A stretch of DNA of 64,000 bases from positions 62,001 to 126,000 of the forward strand of contig JAWZYV010006245.1 of assembly GCA_038373885.1 (NCBI GenBank), read 5' to 3'. The position numbers were made by a program, and so were the translations under genes. This document shows, piece after piece, positions 19,940 through 32,727 of this stretch; the stretch's first letter is position 1, and each line of letters starts with the position of its first letter. Origin of the DNA: Cheiracanthium punctorium. Taxonomy: Eukaryota > Arthropoda > Arachnida > Araneae > Cheiracanthiidae. The notes under the pieces were generated by a model. That model saw nothing but the letters and a program-made list of their open reading frames with translations. It was not told the origin of the DNA and made no database searches.

Positions 19940-21100
19940 ATGTCTATATCCAGACCTGTGCAATATCTAAGACCTAAAGTAGGTTGTTGTTTTTTTTCCT
20001 CCACGAATTCCCTCAGTGATGGTGAATCCTCTTTGTTTATCCGTGCTTTATGAAGACCATACGTATTGCCGAATCTGCAGAGACTGTCAGACCTATACTA
20101 GGTTAGTTCACGGATACGTCATGTTTCTGTTAAAAAGATGAATCGCTTTTTGTTACACTGTGCTCGATGGTGATCACATTTGCCAGACTTGAATTGAACC
20201 TCAGGTGTTTGAGAAGCTGTATCGTTTTCCTTTTCCCGGTGCTTGATGGAGATTGTACAAATTTCCTCAGACCTCAATGAGGTCTGCTCACAATTTCACT
20301 CAGTGGCAAAAACACGTCGTTGCGAACAGCGGAATCCTGTTGTTGACCCGTGCTTTACTTGCGGAGATTACACAAGTCGCCCTATTTGCAGCCTGTTAGA
20401 CCTACATTAGGTTAGTTCACGGATTTTTCTCGGTGGTGAACCTCTTCGGAGATGCAAATGGTTATTTCACGACTCTCTGCGGACAACGGAAGAGCCAACT
20501 ACAGAAGTTTTGAGAAACGAAACCAGGATTCTCAGTGAATTTTGGATTTCTGAAAGCCAGATTTCTTTGTCAGTGCTCTATGGAGACTGATATTTTGGTG
20601 TATATTGATTCTAAGATCAATAATTAGATTTGCTCACGAATTATCTCTGTGATGGTAAAGCCAAATGGCGATTTTCAGTGCCAGATGGCGAGGCCCCCAA
20701 AAGATCCAAAATCTCCTGATTCCAAAACCTACGTGAGGTTTATTTACCTGTTCTCTCAGTGGTAAACGCCTTCTTTCCAAATGCCAAATCTTTATCCCAG
20801 TGTTTGATGGAAACCAGAGTTAATATGAAAATCCGAAAAACCCTGATTAAGTCTGTTCAATAGTTCCTTCGTGTGGTTGAAAATGAAATCTTAAATAGTG
20901 TAACTTTAGTGTTTGGTGAAGAGCCGAATAGATCGCTGCAAAAGTATGAACATTTTATTAGAATAAGTTTATTGCGTAAGTTTTTTTTTTCCTTTTAGAG
21001 ATCAAATAGCAAAATCGTTATTTTCGAGCAAAATAAAATAGGTTATTTTTAGCAGAGAGACTAAATTAAGCCTGATGAAAATTTCGAACACAAGCGATAT
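19940..21100. repeat. Diverged 110-210-bp array after p35
   Basis: Units are marked by AGACCTACATTAGGTTAGTT-type words at about 19967, 20088, 20269, 20398, 20610, 20727, 20838 and, weakly, 21067. Each is followed by TTCACGGATT and TCAGTGGTGAA-type words and then GTGCTTGATGGAGA. It probably lies in the p35 3' UTR and just beyond. Confidence 0.6.
21032..21037 (+). terminator. Candidate p35 poly(A) signal (AATAAA)
   Basis: An AATAAA downstream of the coding region that would give a 3' UTR of about 1.2 kb. The region is AT-rich, so chance occurrence is likely. Confidence 0.25.
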
Positions 21101-22490
21101 GGGTCGTTGCGGTTACAGTCATCCAGGATGTAACAGTTTTGAGCCATTTTTAAAATTTCAGAGCACTCATATTTTAATTGATCTACATGTGTCAGCAGAT
21201 ATAATATTAGAATGCCCATAGAGCGATTTTGTGCGCATTTAACTACAGTTTGTTCTTCGGAGAAACATGCAAATTATTTGGGAACAGTTTTTCAAAAACA
21301 AAAGTAAGTCTGTGACATACAAAAATTCAGAATGTGTTTTCACATGCTGTGATATGTACTCTTACAAAAAACACCTATACAAGTGTGAAATTCGCAGACA
21401 AAACCACAAAAATTTCCCAGAATGAATCCCACTAAAAAAAATTTGCACGTTTATTATTTTACTCTGAATATCTCATCCATTTTCTAAGTAAAGGGTTTGC
21501 AAAAGTGCACTAAGAAGCGTCTCAGGGGACATTTAGAATTTTTCTAAAGTGATTTGTTTATTTTTAAACTATTCAAAAGTGGCAGCATAATTTATTATGA
21601 GAACAGCATAATAATATTTTTTTAAGCAAAAGCATTGATATAGGAAGAAAAACTGAAATACTTCATTATTTCATTTTTTTGAGCAATGTCTAGTACGAAA
21701 ATAAAACATTAATAATAATAATAATAATAAACTAGAAAAGATTTCACACATAAGTTTTTATGCAGGGTTAGCAGTAAACAAACTCAACATCCCTTAATGA
21801 ACTAGAAAATCTGTCTAGAAAATAAAAATTAAATTATCCAATCACAAAAAATTACATCGTTTTTGAGTGACACTTCTCTTTATCGTACATTTCATATTTC
21901 TTAAATTTGCTTTTCTTTATTAATTAATTAATTAATTTATTTTTATTTAGGCTCTTCCAAAAACAAAAACAAACAACAAAAAACCTTTTTTGATCCCTTA
22001 CTGTAATTGCGTAATGACGTCACGCCGGAAGTAGAGAAAATGAATTTTGGAATAGTTAAAATGGACGTACGTACGTACCCATAAATGACAAGAAAAATCT
22101 TGTCAAAATAGATTCAAAGGAGTTTAAAGTGCATGTCGGTCAAAATTTTAAAATAAAAATGTTTACGTGATGTCAATACTTTAAGTAAAAAAGACTGTAT
22201 TGACCAGACGTCTCTTGAGAAAGGGCGTGGCAGTTTTTATTTCCAAATTTAAGAATATGAATCAATAAAGAAGGTAACGAGTTATATTTTTACGAATGGC
22301 CTCAATTTCACTGTCTCTTTAGCTGATGTTGAAAAATTTTATACAAATGCTCCAATCATTTTTAAAATTTCGCGAATCAGTGCGGTGAATATTATCATTG
22401 AAAATGTTTTAGCTCGTTATGAGAATGCCCGTTAATCTTTTCCTGATTAAAACTACGATTTCATTTAAACTTATACAGACTATTTCATTA
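21100..22490. other. AT-rich intergenic, no gene seen
   Basis: Only simple sequence stands out: (AAT)n at about 21708-21730 and (TTAA)n at about 21919-21940. No element ends or coding sequence are recognised. Confidence 0.55.
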
Positions 22491-22990
22491 AAAAATAATT
22501 CATAAATTTGAGCTTTTTTCAAACCTATACATTAAAACAAACTCATTAATTTGAGCTTTCTTCAAACCTATATACATTTAATAAAAAAAAAAAACCTCAA
22601 TCTCAATTCTCTTAAATCCTATAAACTTAAAAAAATAAATTAAGGACGGGAAAAATAAATTATTCTTTAATTTGAGCGTCGCTGAATTCTCTCAAAAAAA
22701 ATCAAATCAAATCAAAAAATTATTCATGAATTTGAGCATAATTGAATCCTATAAACATAAAAAAGCAACAACTAAAAAAGTTATTCATTAATTTGATCTT
22801 TCCCGAATGCTACAAGCATAAGAAAATCGAAAAGAAAATGCTATTCATAAATTTATACTTCTTAAAAAAATTAAAAAGGGCTGTTTATTAATCTGAGCTT
22901 TTTGGATCCTACAAACATAAAAAATGAGGGAGCGAAGAGATTATTAATTGATTTGAGCTTCCTAGAATCCTATAAAACAAACTGAATTGA
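22490..22990. repeat. Diverged tandem array, about 60-75-bp units
   Basis: About seven units contain ATTCATTAATTTGAGCTT, then GAATCCTATAAACATAAAAA and an A-rich spacer of variable length. They are too diverged for recent expansion. Confidence 0.6.
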
Positions 22991-25900
22991 AATAGACTAG
23001 TTATGAAGCTCATAAGAAAAGGGGAGAATTATTAATTAGCACTATTAATTATTAAATTTATTAAGTGATTTTAAATACGTGTATAAGCAAGTTTACATAC
23101 ATTTTCCACGAAGAGAAGTTTTACATTTTGTATGCTGCCTTTAAAAACTAACTTCTATTTTAAGGATATTCTGGTTGCTATACTGATATAGCTCGTAACC
23201 TTATTTAAAAAGAAAACAAAGTAGAATTCACAGAAGTTGTATACAGAGAGTCAAACATAAAATTAAGTATTGATTATCTATTTTTATCTACAATGTATGC
23301 ACATATTTGAATATTTTAAATTTTAAATTTATTTTTATGATTACTGGACAACTTTTTATATCGTAACATAAAAAATTGTTATGAAGATCCAAAATCTATT
23401 ATGCATATGTGCATACCGTATATACATATCACTGTAATTGTTAAGTTTCTGATTTATCGTAAAATGACAAAATCCATCACTACACTTGGCGTATTCGTGG
23501 AAAACGTAATGCATATTAATAAAGCAATGACACCTCATGCACATGTATGTAATTTTAACGAAGCTTAGCATAAAATAATAAGTAAATAAATAAATAAATG
23601 AAAACGAAAAACAAGTTCTAAAAAGGAAATATCTAATATAAGGCTAAAAAGGTTCGATTTTTCAGCCTTTCAACATATTGTACTCTTTTAGGATCTATAG
23701 GAACTCTTGTACCATCATTTGCCAGCTGTTGTGAAGGAATAAACCTGCTCCCCAAAGCATTTTTCTTTCTACAAATTTAAAATTTTTTAAATTACGATTT
23801 GTTTTTCAGTACTGAAATAGCCAACAATTCTTTTTATTTAAATTGTTTCCAAAATTTTTTTTCAAACCTATATTAGTGACTTTAAAATATTTATATATAT
23901 ATATATATAGTAGTTCAAAAAATTCTTCTTTTTAGAATTAATTGTTTTAAAAGAATTAAATATGCACTATCATACATATTATTATATGTACGGACAAGCA
24001 AAGTAAAAGCAATTCCACGCAACTGCAAGCGTTAGGAAGCAGCAGTTAAAAACGAAACATCGCAAAATACATAAAATTTAAATACCGAAAAACTACACAC
24101 ATACCACTTGATTATAAATATGATATGAATATTAATTTAATTTTTCAACTATTTTATATGCAATAATAATATATATTAATTATTGAAAAAACATACTTTT
24201 GCTTAATATGCACGTGATCACAGGATTTATTTTGTGACACTCAATGCTGCACAATACAGTGAAATCGTTTGATAAAATTCAGAAATAAAATGGGGAAAAG
24301 AAATTCTAATGCATTAACTATTTTGCATTAAAAATAGTCTCTTTAATATTTTGTTTATAGTTTTTATATTAAATATAAGGCTATTTTCTTTAGTATCAAT
24401 TTATAGTATTGATTAAACTTTGTTCCCCTAAAACCGTCCATTATGGTCAGGGCACCAACTTTGAAAGGATTTGGATGGAAAAATAAAACCCTAATAAAGT
24501 AGCCCTCAAATTAGCCCTAGATAATTTAAATAAGAAAAGTAACTGAAGTATTAAAAACAGAACTTGAATAAGCAAAAATTAAGTAAACACTTTTATTTAA
24601 AAAACTTTTTAAGGTTACCTATTGGAATCATGGATAATCAGTTATCAGCCTTCTCCTAAGATCTTTGATTATATAATGCACATATGGGCAGCCTCTGGTC
24701 GGATATGGCCCGCCAGGGCTTTTGATCCGGCCGTCGAACATATCAAAACCCCCTATAAAGCCTATATAAATAATTCAAAATCCCATATACATCCCAATTA
24801 TACGGCCTGCGACTTCACTAACATCCTAAAGTTTGGTCCGCAGCTTTTCAAAGGTTGCCCATACCTGATATAGTGCATGGCTAAGCAGGTTATACCTAGC
24901 TAAATTAGAGTTTAAAACTCTATAAAGTTTTTTTTCCTTTTTAATATTGCATTGTTAGCTCAGATATATTATTATGCGAGATTTCAGCTAAACTTGTGAT
25001 TGAGCAAAAGATCAACTTTATATGGGTTATTACGGCAAATGTCGAGCGGTACCCCTATTCAGGAGATGCTTCATTTTTGCTTAGGATTTATGCTAAGATC
25101 AACAGATTAGAGTCTTGTAAGACCCTTTTTTTACACGTGCATTAAATATAGTGTATTTAAATCATTTTGTTTGCTTCTCTAAGAGAACTACCCATGCTAT
25201 GCACAGAGTATTCAGTATGATTACACTGTCTCCAATTACACTCTTTAGTTGCTCTGATACCTAACTCACTGACTCACTGATTCACAGACTTCGACACAAT
25301 TCTGGCTCAACAACTCCAAAACAAAATCAAACAAAAAATTACCGTCATTAATCCAAACAGATTAAAAGTTTACTGTCTGAAAAGGTTATGAAACTCACAC
25401 CGTTAATGCGCTCAGCTTGAAAATTTTTATGATTATGTATAAAACTCTGCGCTGCTTTAAAAATCTATAAATCCACCCGTTCTTTAATTTTTAAGAAACA
25501 TTTCGCTATTTTCAGCTCCATTTTATTTCCGAGAGTAAAAAAAAGTGAATAATTTGAGTGACAAAATGAGGTGTCGCAACTGACACATTGACGTCCTATT
25601 GAAGCCACGGTTATCAGGCTTTGAAGGGAAAATGGCTATTCCAGTTCGTTTAAAAAAATTTCAGATTACCCAATTTAACTTCTTTTTTTCACAAATAAAA
25701 TGATTTCCTCTGGATGCAGCACTGATGTAAGAGGGGCTGTTCCCACAAAACGAAGTCGTTCGAAGGCGACAAGTTTACGCATGTTCCCAGAAGAGCCTGA
25801 AATTTGATTTCGGTCTATAATAAAAATAGAATGGGAAATAATTTATTTTAAGCGTACGAAGATTAAATATATTGAGTGTAAATATATTTTTTTCCAATAT

Positions 25901-26338
25901 TTTTTCTAGCACCCGTTGTAATTGCCTCCACAACGGGCTTTGATTTCTAGTTTAAAAATAGAGCCTCATAAAGGCACTCTGGGTGGTTAGAAAAATCACC
26001 CAAAAGTGGCTCAAAAGGAACCTGGATGACTGATGAATGATGAAAATTAAACAGCAGAATGTTTTAAAAAAAAACATTCGCAACAAAAAATATAAAAGGA
26101 CATTATGCATTGTTTCTACAAAACGGATCGACAACCAATCTTAACAAGTTAGAAGCAACCAAAATAGCCGAACATTTGCAAATTGAATCTTGGTATGAAC
26201 AACTTGAGTACCGAATTTCTTAAATTCATCCAATCATGGGTCTTGAACATTTTACTATGCAAATTCTAAATGAAAAGCAATACTTGTTTAATATGTTGAA
26301 GATTGTTCGCAGATATGTACTATGGATATTTATTTATT
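22990..26338. other. AT-rich intergenic, no gene seen
   Basis: (TA)n at about 23890-23911. An 83-codon open frame at 24622-24873 contains a TGGCCCGCCAGGGCTTTTGATCC-like stretch of the kind seen in hAT-type repeats; I cannot identify its product and would not call it a gene. A possible small Helitron lies at 25814-25950. Confidence 0.5.
25814..25950 (+). mobile_element. Possible miniature Helitron
   Basis: A strong 3' signature: stem CCCGTTGT/ACAACGGG, then CTTTGATTT, then CTAG at 25947-25950 followed by T. A TCTATAATAAAAATAGAATG start at 25814 resembles the 5' end of the Helitron at 7616, but the preceding base is G rather than A, so the 5' limit is uncertain. Confidence 0.45.
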
Positions 26339-26606
26339 CAGATATATTTTTGTGTTATATTTCAATGACTTAAAATGGCGCAAGCAGTTAGCTTGTTCAC
26401 CAGCTGTCATCTTGTGTATTTAAAGCAATGGTGCGATAGAGGCACCACCTATAAAAGGTGTTTTATTTCATGAATAACAAATGAACCTCGTTAAGACGAA
26501 CTCGTTTAAGAAATTTTGTTTTAAAAAAAGCAATTGATAATTCCAAAGTTTACCCGATTAACAACAAAAATCTGAAATTTTATGGAATGTTTGTTTGTTT
26601 AATGAG

Positions 26607-26642
<36 letters not shown>

Positions 26643-26927
26643 GATATATTTTTGTGTTATATTTCAATGACTTAAAATGGCGCAAGCAGTTAGCTTGTTC
26701 ACCAGCTGTCATCTTGTGTATTTAAAGCAATGGTGCGATAGAGGCACGACCTCTAAAAGGTGTTTTATTTCATGAATAACAAATGAACCTCGTTAAGACG
26801 AACTCGTTTAAGAAATTTTGTTTTAAAAAAAGCAATTGATAATTCCAAAGTTTACCCGATTAACAACAAAAATCTGAAATTTTATGGAATGTTTGTTTGT
26901 TTAATGAGTTTTATTAAATATATATAT
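26339..26927. repeat. 302-bp direct duplication separated by (TA)n
   Basis: 26339-26613 and 26641-26915 are nearly identical. I see two substitutions in one stretch (GGCACCACCTATAAAAGG against GGCACGACCTCTAAAAGG). Each copy ends in AATGAGTTTTA before a TA run. CTCGTTAAGACGAACTCG in each copy resembles a decayed pogo-type end. Confidence 0.85.
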
Positions 26928-27061
26928 ATATATAATAAAACTCATAAATAAGCGTACATATATATATATATTTACATATTTGGTTGATTGTATTTCAAAT
27001 TTCATAGTGTTTGGCCTTTTGATTCTTATAATTTTTGCAGTAATATTCTTTGTGTTTTACT

Positions 27062-27063
<2 letters not shown>

Positions 27064-27154
<91 letters not shown>

Positions 27155-27172
27155 TATTATATATATATATAA
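27064..27172. repeat. (TA)n microsatellite
   Basis: About 100 bp of alternating TA with small interruptions. The Ile-Tyr open frame across it is an artefact. Confidence 0.95.
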
Positions 27173-27960
27173 TGGATAACGCCAAAATATTCTCATTGTT
27201 CAAATAGCTATGTATACTGATTTACATAGCGACCGTGTTCAACTATCTATGCATACCAATTTTCATAACGATCATTTGCACAGTCAAGAAGTGATACACT
27301 GCAGGGCCATCTAGTAGTTAATTAAAGTAATGATTTGCTACAGCGCCGTCAAGTGGCGAGTTATAGCAAAATGGATAACGCCAAAATATTCTCATTGTTC
27401 AAATAGCTATGTATACTGATTTTCATAGCGACCGTTTGAATGGTCAAGAATTTGGCCTGCTACAGCGTCATCTAGTGGCGAGTTAAAATAATAATGCATT
27501 GCAGTGCCATCTAGTGGTGAGTAACATCAAAAGGAACACAGTTAGAATATATTCTTCGTGCTGAAATGTGTAAGTATAAGAAATTTTATGCCGATTGGTC
27601 GAATGGTATAGAAGTTGATGTGTTGCAGCGCCATTTAGCGGCAAGTTAGAGCAAAATGGATACTGAAAAATATTCTCCGTGTTCTAATATCCACGTGTAC
27701 CAAATTTCATCGAAATCGGTTCGACGATATTCGCAAAGCAAACGGCTAAACGGAATAGAATTCGACGTTCTGCTGCGCCACCTGGTGGCAAGTTAGAGGA
27801 AAACGGATAGCATAAAAAGCTTCTCCATGATAAAAGTCTAAGGTGAACCAAATTTCATGGTGCATCGGTGCTCAACGGTGCTGAGTTTTTCAACCTCATA
27901 CACTCATACCAACATTCATTTTTATCTATAACCAGTGTCATTATATATCCCAGTCTCAAA
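27173..27960. repeat. Unclassified dispersed repeat, about 199-bp internal period
   Basis: AATGGATAACGCCAAAATAT starts units at about 27171 and 27370, with diverged units after. Each carries a GCGCCATCTAGTGGCGAGTT-type word, and later a CAAATTTCATCGAAATCGG word common near the 3' ends of arthropod repeats. It ends near ATTCATTTTTATCTATA at 27920. No protein is encoded. Confidence 0.5.
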
Positions 27961-28670
27961 TAAAATCCAGTTTCAAATCTAAGCCTCGCCAAAGTGCCAA
28001 CATACGCCCTTTTGCAAGCGTTTTTTCAGGAAATCATTCGAAGCATTGACTTAGCAGCAATAATATATGGGAAATGGTTCGACCGCGAAAAAGTAAAGAA
28101 AGCCTTTATTTGAAAAGTTGAATCCCTTAATACAGCCGAATTTTTTAAAATTATCAACTATAATGTGTTTTATTCATCGTTACTCCGATGTACTAAATGA
28201 GAAGATTTCAATTTTCTGAAATTTGGCGGAATTCCCCCAACTTAAATCAATGTACTCATTTGGCGAGAATTCTGGAGATAGATCAATTGAAATCCCTTAA
28301 TAACTGCATTATTTCTTCACGGATCATTAAAATTTAACGCTGTATTCTAATAAAACCTTTGCACTTGTTTTCAAAAATCTATTTCCTTAAGCTCTCAATA
28401 AATTGCGCCAAGCCGAAACTGTGCAAACCGCTAGAACTCACTTTCACAAAATCGGCATTTGAGCCATTTTATTTTTTCGCCAAACTAAAATAATTTACCT
28501 ATTAGCCTCGGAAATCTTCAATTCTTATTGTTTTGCGTGTAAAGCATTACATTCCTGCTCTGATTTCCCATGCACACGATATTATAATTTAAAAAAAATA
28601 ACCTTACGAATATAAACTAACAAAAAAAAAATCATTATTATTCTTTTATTTTTACTTTGAGAATTTAAAA

Positions 28671-29154
28671 CATTTTATTCGGCAAAATCGCCACACATGG
28701 CAACCACGATCCTTATTTCATACTTTTTTCACTACAGGGGTTACAATTACGGAAAGCTTTTTGCGTGAATAGCATAAAAAATCTCTTAAATTCCGGGAAC
28801 GGGTGGACTTTCAAAGTTTTAAAGTGGACTACGATTTATTCTATATTATTTTACATATCTGTGCTAAATTTCAGGCCGATAGGTTCATTTTTGTGGATTT
28901 GTATACGAACGACATTTTATTCGGCAAAATCGCCACACATGGCAACTACGATCCTTATTTTACACTTTTTTCACTACAGGGGTTACAATTACGGAAAGAT
29001 TTTTGCGTGAAGAGCATAAAAAATCTCTTAAATTCCGGGAACGGGTGGACTTTCAAAGTTTTAAAGTGGACTATGAGTTATTCTATATTATTTTACATAT
29101 CTGTACTAAATTTCAGGCCGATAGGTCCATTTTTGTGGATTTGTATACGAATCA
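28671..29154. repeat. 242-bp tandem duplication
   Basis: 28671-28912 and 28913-29154 are near-identical, from ACATTTTATTCGGCAAAATCG to GTGGATTTGTATACGAA. Each contains CTAAATTTCAGGCCGATAGG. The right end leads into (CAAA)n at 29157-29213, a tail like that of several non-LTR or non-autonomous repeats. Confidence 0.8.
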
Positions 29155-29156
29155 AA

Positions 29157-29213
29157 TCCACAAACAAACAAACAAACAAACAAATAAACAAACAAACAAA
29201 CAAACAAACAAAC
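29157..29213. repeat. (CAAA)n microsatellite
   Basis: CAAACAAACAAA run directly after the 242-bp duplication, with one CAAATAAA break. Confidence 0.95.
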
Positions 29214-29717
29214 AGAATTTCATTTTTATTTATAAGAAGATATATATATATATATATATATGTACGCTTATTTTTCAATATTCTAGGAAATTTGCAAGAC
29301 TAGTTTTTTACATCTCAACTGAATATTTAAAACACTGACAGAAAAAAAAAAGAAAGATGCCTGTATTTTAGAAAGCGCATGCAACACAACCTGTACCCGT
29401 GTCTAGACAGCGAGGCACCAATGAACCCAAATATCGATAATTGCAAATGCTTCCGTCTCGCTCGCCCCTGAAACTAGGGTGGAGCTAAGTAGCAGATCCG
29501 TTGAGGAGCATGACCTCAATTATCCAAATCGAGACTGTTCTCCTGTTTTTCTTTTCCGCGCGTCTTTTATCCGAAAGTCTTTTAAACGACACTTTCTGTT
29601 AGCGGAAATCCATTTATTATTTATCACCATTATTATTATTTTATAAGTTTAAAATAATAACCTTTGGTTTTTCTTATTATCCTTAAACTTATGGATGTGT
29701 GCAACTATTCTAACACT

Positions 29718-30308
29718 CCCAGACAGCACATAAGCTTAAATCAAGCTCGACATTTCTTTGAATTGGACGCATTAATACAATCTTGACAATTCCATTCATT
29801 TTAAGCTTGCAGCAAGCTTGGAGATTACAAAGAAATGAGTCAGCCAATATTTTCCTGCCGAATTGAAGTCGTTGGAACTGCCAAGCTTGAATACAACTTG
29901 ATTGCTGCTTGATTTAGAAAGCCACATAACAAATAATGTATCCTCAATCATAAAGAGGATTCTATATTTCGAGATTCTATATTTCTATTCTATATATATT
30001 TCGATTCTATATTTCGAAATATTGAAATTCTTCAAAGTAAAATACAAATATACTACAAAATTGCTTTCATAAGACAACTCTAAACTCCAGATTTGTTTTG
30101 GTGTGTATGAAAAAGTAGATTTTGGACATTTTTGATGGCTTAGTAAGTTTGAATCAAGCAAGTTGGGCAAGTGTAAACTTGAACACTTGATGTTGACTTG
30201 CATTAAGCTTGCACGCTTGAAATATCAAGCATAATGCAAGTTTATTGACTCGATAAATCAGGCTTATGCTTACTGCAAGTTTGATGCAAATTTTCTGTGC
30301 TGTCTGGG
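29718..30308. mobile_element. TIR element rich in CAAGCTT, superfamily unknown
   Basis: The ends are CCCAGACAGCACA and TGTGCTGTCTGGG, exact complements over 13 bp. I see no convincing target duplication. The interior repeats AAGCTTG/CAAGCTT and related words many times, on both strands. No protein is recognised. Confidence 0.6.
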
Positions 30309-30420
30309 GAATAATAACTGTTTGACCTTCTTTAAGTGCGTTAGTTTTGAAGTGCCTCTTAGTTTTGAAAAAACATAATTTAATTCAAATTTTTTACATA
30401 ATCATTCGTTTACAGCCAAG

Positions 30421-31213
30421 CAGTAGCGGCTCGTGAGTTATTTAATTGGAGGATCACAAAACAAATTTCGAAAATTTAATAGGCAGGTACGACGCACCTT
30501 ACAAATTAAAATAGATTTGCGTTTCCAGCAGTTAAAGGAAAACAATGCACGCAACCGAAAGAAAACAAATCATATTGGGTATTCCATCTCGTCACCACGA
30601 TGTAAGTTTTAGCAAAGGTGTCTTGATTCATTTTATTTCAATTTTTGTTTCAAAGGATACTATTGAAAATTGTCATTGCTTTAGCTACACTAATTTGACT
30701 CCCGTCTTAATAATTGACATTAGTTTATAAAAAAGTAATGTAGTGAAGAATGATAGAAATGAAGAAAATAATGACAAAATGAATAAAAATTAATTAACTA
30801 ACTGGACGTAACAGGCCCAGGAAAAATCCGGAAGCGATAAAGCAAAAAATGGCCCTGTGAGCACAATGAAAAATGTGCGAACGGAGTGATATCGGCAGCA
30901 GCGCACTTCTTCTCGGCTGTCTGCGCTGCTGTTCTCAGAGGGCGGTTCAGAAGGAAAATTTTCCGTTCGCACGTGCGATCTGTTCCAGACTGTGCTGTAA
31001 TAACCTTCACTGCAGAGCATTAGCTATAATACGAGTATTTAATAATAGAGGGGGGAGGGGGGGGGGAAGAGTAAATCTCACGTTTTAAATTCACAAAAAT
31101 CTTGAAATGCACTTAATATTTGTTTTAAATATAATTTGCTAATGTATTTATTCTTTAGTTTTTCGTTTGGAGGGTTCACGTGCTCATGTGCTCAAAGGGA
31201 GGAGCGGCCACTG
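30421..31213. mobile_element. Possible hAT-like element
   Basis: The ends CAGTAGCGGCTCGTGAG and GGAGCGGCCACTG are roughly complementary over 13 bp. The flanks (CAGCCAAG and AACCAGAG) do not match well, so the limits or the class may be wrong. A G-run lies at about 31050-31066. Confidence 0.35.
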
Positions 31214-32498
31214 AACCAGAGTTGAAAATGTTCGCCACCCTTTTGAAAGCAAAAATGAACTCGTCGAACCCAGTTTTTTTTTTTTTTTTTTTTTTTTTTA
31301 CTCACTTCTCAACATTGTTTGTGTTACGGACGAGATTTCATCAGTTAAAATTTGTTTGAATTCATCGATGTTTGTAACACTTCTCAGGAAAACACGATCT
31401 TTGAAAAAGCTCCCCCCCCCCCAAAAAAAAAAAAATTCAACGGGGAGAGGGATAATTAAAAATGGTATGATAACGTAAAAAAGAATTAAATTCAGTTTTT
31501 ATAAAATAAAATTATAACAGGATTAAGTAACTTTGAGTGCCTCCATTTCTTTTTACCTCATCAACAAACATGTAACAGTCCAACAGTGTTGCAAAGGGTC
31601 TCCCGCACTTGAACAAGGTTCAAACGATTATATTTCAGAGTTAGGGTAATTGCCACATCCGCCCCCCCCCTCCTAGCTATGCCTTCGTTGCGTATTAAAC
31701 TAGGTGATTCATGAAAAATCCCCTATTATCCGGAATTTCGATGATCCGATATGGGTTCGTTCCCAGTGACGGCGGATAATCGAGGTCTTAAGCACATAGC
31801 TCTATACTCTTCGAGATGAGCAACTCTCAGTGGCTACACTCCATCTGTGTCTGGAAAGACCCCTGTAGTTTAGCTCATCGAACCCGAGAGCCGATTGGAT
31901 CACCAGCGTGATACAATGGTGTTGTGGAGTATATACACCAAACCTTCAAGAACGATTTCGTCTTAACGAGGTTGCGACTGTGTACCATTTTCACTGAACT
32001 TTTGTGTTTCATTGCAAGTGACGGTGCTCACCCCCTCGCAGTCCGAATGAGCGCGCAGTCGAACTCAGTTGTGACGAGGTATTACTTACGGAACTATTAG
32101 TTGGAAGAACAGGACAGGATATTCTGACGTCATGAGACAGTTAAAAATTAAAATGAAGGCGCTACAACCGAGTTCGACTGCACGCTGATAGAAATATATT
32201 TTTAATCTCATGTAGTGCGCAGGGCCTATCGAATTAACACGCGTTAGAAAATATTTTTAGCCCTTTTTTTTAATCACCGTCTGCGTTGGACTGCATCTTG
32301 TGTGCCAAATCTTCGTCCACTCTGTAGACACAGGGCGTCCCAAGAAAATGTATACTCGCACTCCACACAGACTGAGTTTTATTTTCCAGCAAGATGGAAC
32401 ATCTCCCTATCCCATTGCAAGGATGAGAATGTGACAAACACAAGACTAGGAAAGATGGGGATTCAGTTGAGACCTTTCTTTCTTTCTGTTTCTTTTAA
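31214..32498. other. Intergenic with simple repeats, no gene seen
   Basis: A poly-T tract at about 31276-31299. A fragment with TTATCCGGAA and GGATAATCGAGG at 31720-31770 resembles pogo-type ends. An inverted pair GCAGTCGAACTCAGTTGT / ACAACCGAGTTCGACTGC lies at about 32055-32072 and 32165-32182. Confidence 0.5.
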
Positions 32499-32723
32499 CC
32501 CTTTATACCCCCGACGGGACTTTAAAGTCCCACTACTAAAATTGCTTAATAGGACATAAGTCTGCAATAAATACCCAGAGAAGTCTTTAATTTCTTGTAC
32601 TTTAGTATTTAATTTAATTCGAGATGTTTCCAATACATTGCTTAATATGAGAGGTTTCTAATGCTGCATAAAAAAGTTTCAAGTTTATTTTTTGTAAAAT
32701 AAATTAATTTGGGACATAAAGGG
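32499..32723. mobile_element. piggyBac-like MITE, second family
   Basis: TTAA flanks both sides (32495-32498 and 32724-32727). The ends are CCCTTTATACCCCC and TGGGACATAAAGGG. 225 bp, non-coding. Confidence 0.75.
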
Positions 32724-32727
32724 TTAA

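Noticed and set aside
24622..24873. 83-codon open frame as a gene
   Set aside because: No domain, no splice or promoter context. The TGGCCCGCCAGGG segment suggests a repeat.
26988..29278. Ile-Tyr and Thr-Asn-Lys-Gln repeat frames
   Set aside because: Translations of (TA)n and (CAAA)n microsatellites.
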